From contig JAFAFV010000111.1 of the NCBI GenBank assembly GCA_023423285.1, positions 1 through 22,564 of the forward strand: a stretch of DNA of 22,564 nucleotides. The letters run 5' to 3'. The notes under the pieces were generated by a model. It saw nothing but the letters and a program-made list of their open reading frames with translations, was not told the origin of the DNA and ran no database searches. Source of the DNA: Bacteroidota bacterium (GTDB taxonomy: Bacteria > Bacteroidota > Bacteroidia > Chitinophagales > Chitinophagaceae). Both the position numbers and the translations under genes were made by a program. The stretch's first letter is position 1. Each line of letters starts with the position of its first letter. This document shows positions 20,096-22,564 of the stretch, piece by piece.

Positions 20096-22564
20096 ATGAA
20101 ACGAATTACATTGTTTGCTATAGCCATTGTGGCGCTCCTATCGTGCAGAAAAGATCCCGTTGCCGAAACGCCACAACCTGTTGATCCGCCTGTTACACAA
20201 GTGCAGCAGACGGGCCTTGCCACCACAAGCATTCATTTTCCAGGCGCTGATTCAACATTTACCATCAGCTTTGACCCGGCAAAAGGAAACGCGGCGCTTG
20301 CCGGGTTTTCAGGAGATGTTTACGCGCATATTGGCGCCATAACCAATTTGAGCAGCGGCCTTACAGACTGGAAGTACACGAAGGCCGCATGGGATGTGAA
20401 TGATCCGGCCGCAAAAATGGTAAGGCAATCGAACAGTAAATATATTTTAACCATTAAGCCCCGCAGCTTTTTGAACGTTCCTGCCGGTGAAACCATTTTG
20501 AAACTGGCGATGGTTTTTCGCAATGCCAATGGCTCCATTGTTGGCCGTAATAATGATGGCTCCGATATCTTCATTCCACTTTACAACAACAGTTCTCTAA
20601 ACGTCCGGCTTATTGAACCGGAAATGCATCCCACTTTTGACCCCAAACCGGCCTTGACGCTTACAACGGTGGGACAGGAAATTACGGTTACAGGTGTTGC
20701 CTCTCAAAAAGCCAACCTAAGCCTTATGCTTAACGGAACTCCCTTTGCTACTGCGGCCAACAGCACGCAGGTTACGGGTAAAGCCAAGATCACTGCCGGT
20801 GGCTTACAAACAATTAAAGTGATTGCGAATAACACCGTAGAAAACACTATTAGTTTTTTAACCGGCGGCGCTGCAGTAATTGAAGCCCTGCCGGCTGGCG
20901 CAAAGCCCGGTGTAACTTTTATCAACAGCGGCACTTCGGCCATTTTTGCCTTATATGCCCCGGGCAAGCAGTTTGTAAATGTGATTGGCGATTTTAATAA
21001 CTGGACTGCCGACCGCTTTATGAAAAAAACGCCAGACGGCAACATCTGGTGGATTCAAATTGACCAGTTAAACCCAAACACAGAATACGCGTATCAATAC
21101 CTGGTGGATGGCGTGTTGAAAATTGCCGATCCTTACAGCGAAAAGGTTTTAGACCCTGATAACGATCAATACATAAAATTGTCTGCCAATAACTGGGATT
21201 TTGGCAATTACCCCTCAGGGAAAACAACAGGTATCGTGAGCATGATGAAGGCAAATACTACTGTATATAATTGGCGCTACAATGCTTTTACAAGGCCCGC
21301 AAAATCTGACCTTGTGATCTATGAGCTTCACCTGCGCGATTTTCTTGCTGCCAACAATTTTAAAACGCTTACCGACACGATCAATTACCTGGCAAGGCTT
21401 GGCGTGAATGCCGTGGAGCTGATGCCCGTTAACGAATTTGAAGGCAATTCAAGCTGGGGATACAATCCATCATTTTACTTTGCGCCAGATAAATTTTATG
21501 GCAGCAAGGCAGACCTGCAACGCTTTATTGATGAATGCCATGGTAAAGGCATTGCCGTGATTTTAGACATGGTGCTCAATCATTCGTTTGGCCAAAACCC
21601 CATGGTACAGCTTTACTTTGACGGAACAAAACCCGTGAACAGTCCCTGGTTCAATGCCACCCCTACCCACCCTTTCAACGTGGGTTATGATTTTAACCAC
21701 GAAAGCCCGCATACACGGCAGTTTGTAAAAGACGTGATCAGATTCTGGATGCAGGAGTATAAAGTGGATGGTTTTCGCTTTGATCTTTCCAAAGGATTTA
21801 CGCAAACCAATTCAGGCTCGAACGTAGATGCATGGAGCAAAAAAGATGACAGCAGGATCAACATCTGGAAAGATTATAACAATTATATCAAACAGATAGA
21901 CGCCAATAATTTTTACGTGATCCTTGAACATTTTGCTGAAGATGCAGAAGAACAAATGCTGGCATCAGAAGGCATGATGCTTTGGAACAATCTTAACCAT
22001 TCCTTCAATGAGGCCTCCATGGGCTGGCTGAAAAATGATCAGGGCGTGTATGGCCAGTCAGACTTTAAAAAAGGCATATACACCCAGCGCGGTTTTGCAT
22101 CTGCAGATAACCTGATCACCTACATGGAAAGCCACGATGAGGAAAGGATGATGTTTAAAAATATTTCTTATGGAAATGCATTGGGCAGTTATAACATTAA
22201 AGATCTTGCTACGGCCCTGAAACGCCAGGAGATGAGCGCCGCGTTTTTATTTGCCATACCTGGACCAAAAATGTTATGGCAGTTTGGCGAAATGGGTTAT
22301 GAAATATCAATAGATCAAAACGGGCGCACAGGAGAAAAGCCGTTGCTGTGGCAATACAATACACAACCATCTCGGGTTGCGCTGCGCAATGCTTTTGCCA
22401 AATTTATCAATCTGAAAAAGAAAAATCCTGTTTACAAAACTACAAATATTTCATTTGATTTCTTAGGCGCTGTAAAATATATAAAACTCACGCAAGGCGC
22501 TACTACCGTGGTAGTGGTGGGTAATTTTGACGTGACGAGCCATCAGGCAAACATTAATTTTGGA
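20096..22564 (+). CDS. CBM48-GH13 alpha-amylase family lipoprotein (3' end outside window)
   Basis: At least 823 codons, open to the window edge with no stop. The signal ends in LLSC, lipidating Cys17, so the enzyme is probably anchored in the envelope. After an extracellular linker and beta domains (about 30-265), a CBM48-like module holds IGDFNNW and YQYLVDG. The GH13 barrel follows: region I DMVLNH (Asp491, His496), region II GFRFDLSKG with Arg561 and the nucleophile Asp563, region III VILEHFAE with acid/base Glu611, and region IV ESHDEER with His680 and Asp681. All catalytic residues are intact. The CBM48 plus GH13 layout is seen in enzymes acting on alpha-1,6 branches or glycogen-like glucans; pullulanase, amylase or branching activity cannot be separated here. 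It has a strong promoter and a palindromic operator candidate. Confidence 0.93.
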   Translation, partial: MKRITLFAIAIVALLSCRKDPVAETPQPVDPPVTQVQQTGLATTSIHFPGADSTFTISFDPAKGNAALAGFSGDVYAHIGAITNLSSGLTDWKYTKAAWDVNDPAAKMVRQSNSKYILTIKPRSFLNVPAGETILKLAMVFRNANGSIVGRNNDGSDIFIPLYNNSSLNVRLIEPEMHPTFDPKPALTLTTVGQEITVTGVASQKANLSLMLNGTPFATAANSTQVTGKAKITAGGLQTIKVIANNTVENTISFLTGGAAVIEALPAGAKPGVTFINSGTSAIFALYAPGKQFVNVIGDFNNWTADRFMKKTPDGNIWWIQIDQLNPNTEYAYQYLVDGVLKIADPYSEKVLDPDNDQYIKLSANNWDFGNYPSGKTTGIVSMMKANTTVYNWRYNAFTRPAKSDLVIYELHLRDFLAANNFKTLTDTINYLARLGVNAVELMPVNEFEGNSSWGYNPSFYFAPDKFYGSKADLQRFIDECHGKGIAVILDMVLNHSFGQNPMVQLYFDGTKPVNSPWFNATPTHPFNVGYDFNHESPHTRQFVKDVIRFWMQEYKVDGFRFDLSKGFTQTNSGSNVDAWSKKDDSRINIWKDYNNYIKQIDANNFYVILEHFAEDAEEQMLASEGMMLWNNLNHSFNEASMGWLKNDQGVYGQSDFKKGIYTQRGFASADNLITYMESHDEERMMFKNISYGNALGSYNIKDLATALKRQEMSAAFLFAIPGPKMLWQFGEMGYEISIDQNGRTGEKPLLWQYNTQPSRVALRNAFAKFINLKKKNPVYKTTNISFDFLGAVKYIKLTQGATTVVVVGNFDVTSHQANINFG

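Noticed and set aside
20704..21045. 113-codon minus-strand open frame
   Set aside because: It is opposite the amylase gene, which reads continuously through the region with expected domains.
1..22564. CRISPR array, integrated element or attachment site, especially beside the tRNA-Gln gene
   Set aside because: No regularly spaced repeats, integrase, transposase or duplicated tRNA 3' end were seen.

Overview
The window reads as chromosomal DNA from a Bacteroidota bacterium, most likely of the Chitinophagaceae type. The basis is that several genes are preceded by the Bacteroidota -7 promoter element TAnnTTTG (twice with a TTTG box 20 bases upstream), Shine-Dalgarno sequences are largely absent, and the gene families are typical of that phylum: a two-domain DUF1080 protein, a TonB receptor with a carboxypeptidase-regulatory-like N-terminal domain, a Bacteroidota-type malate dehydrogenase, and many secreted or lipid-anchored proteins. 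The genus assignment is inference. I see no rRNA, insertion sequence, prophage or CRISPR array.

Layout. 1-3039 (+): an unrecognised protein with kinase-like motifs, a Tat-signal dienelactone-hydrolase-family protein, and an AT-rich GIY-YIG nuclease gene that looks acquired. 3032-3916 (-): cysteine synthase B (cysM), tail-to-tail with the nuclease gene. 4049-6189 (+): an alkylglycerol-monooxygenase-like membrane oxygenase coupled by an ATGA overlap to an outer-membrane barrel protein. 6186-7230 (-): a small exported protein and a YdcF/DUF218 protein with overlapping ends. 7395-7735: a 71-residue protein and a tRNA-Gln(UUG) sharing a bidirectional terminator. 7929-11616 (+): malate dehydrogenase with a strong terminator, a secreted class-3-like lipase, and a DUF1080 protein. 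11629-15965 (-): an apparent iron-uptake operon (TonB receptor, duplicated-repeat lipoprotein, PepSY-TM membrane protein). 16164-18314 (-): elongation factor G (fusA) with a long leader and its own terminator. 18613-19020 (-): a META-domain lipoprotein. 19127-20011 (+): an EamA/DMT transporter. 20096-22564 (+): a CBM48-GH13 amylase-family lipoprotein cut off by the window end.

Most of the region is ordinary core and accessory metabolism. I do not see a complete new multi-gene defence or mobile system. The observations that best repay a second look are: the perfect 15-bp palindrome centred on the predicted start of transcription of the amylase gene; the iron-uptake operon whose middle lipoprotein is an internal duplication ending in LTxxQ-like motifs; the oxygenase/outer-membrane-barrel coupled pair, the barrel resembling an omptin without its second catalytic dyad; the orphan AT-rich GIY-YIG nuclease with an unassigned C-terminal domain; and the kinase-like motifs in the first full gene.
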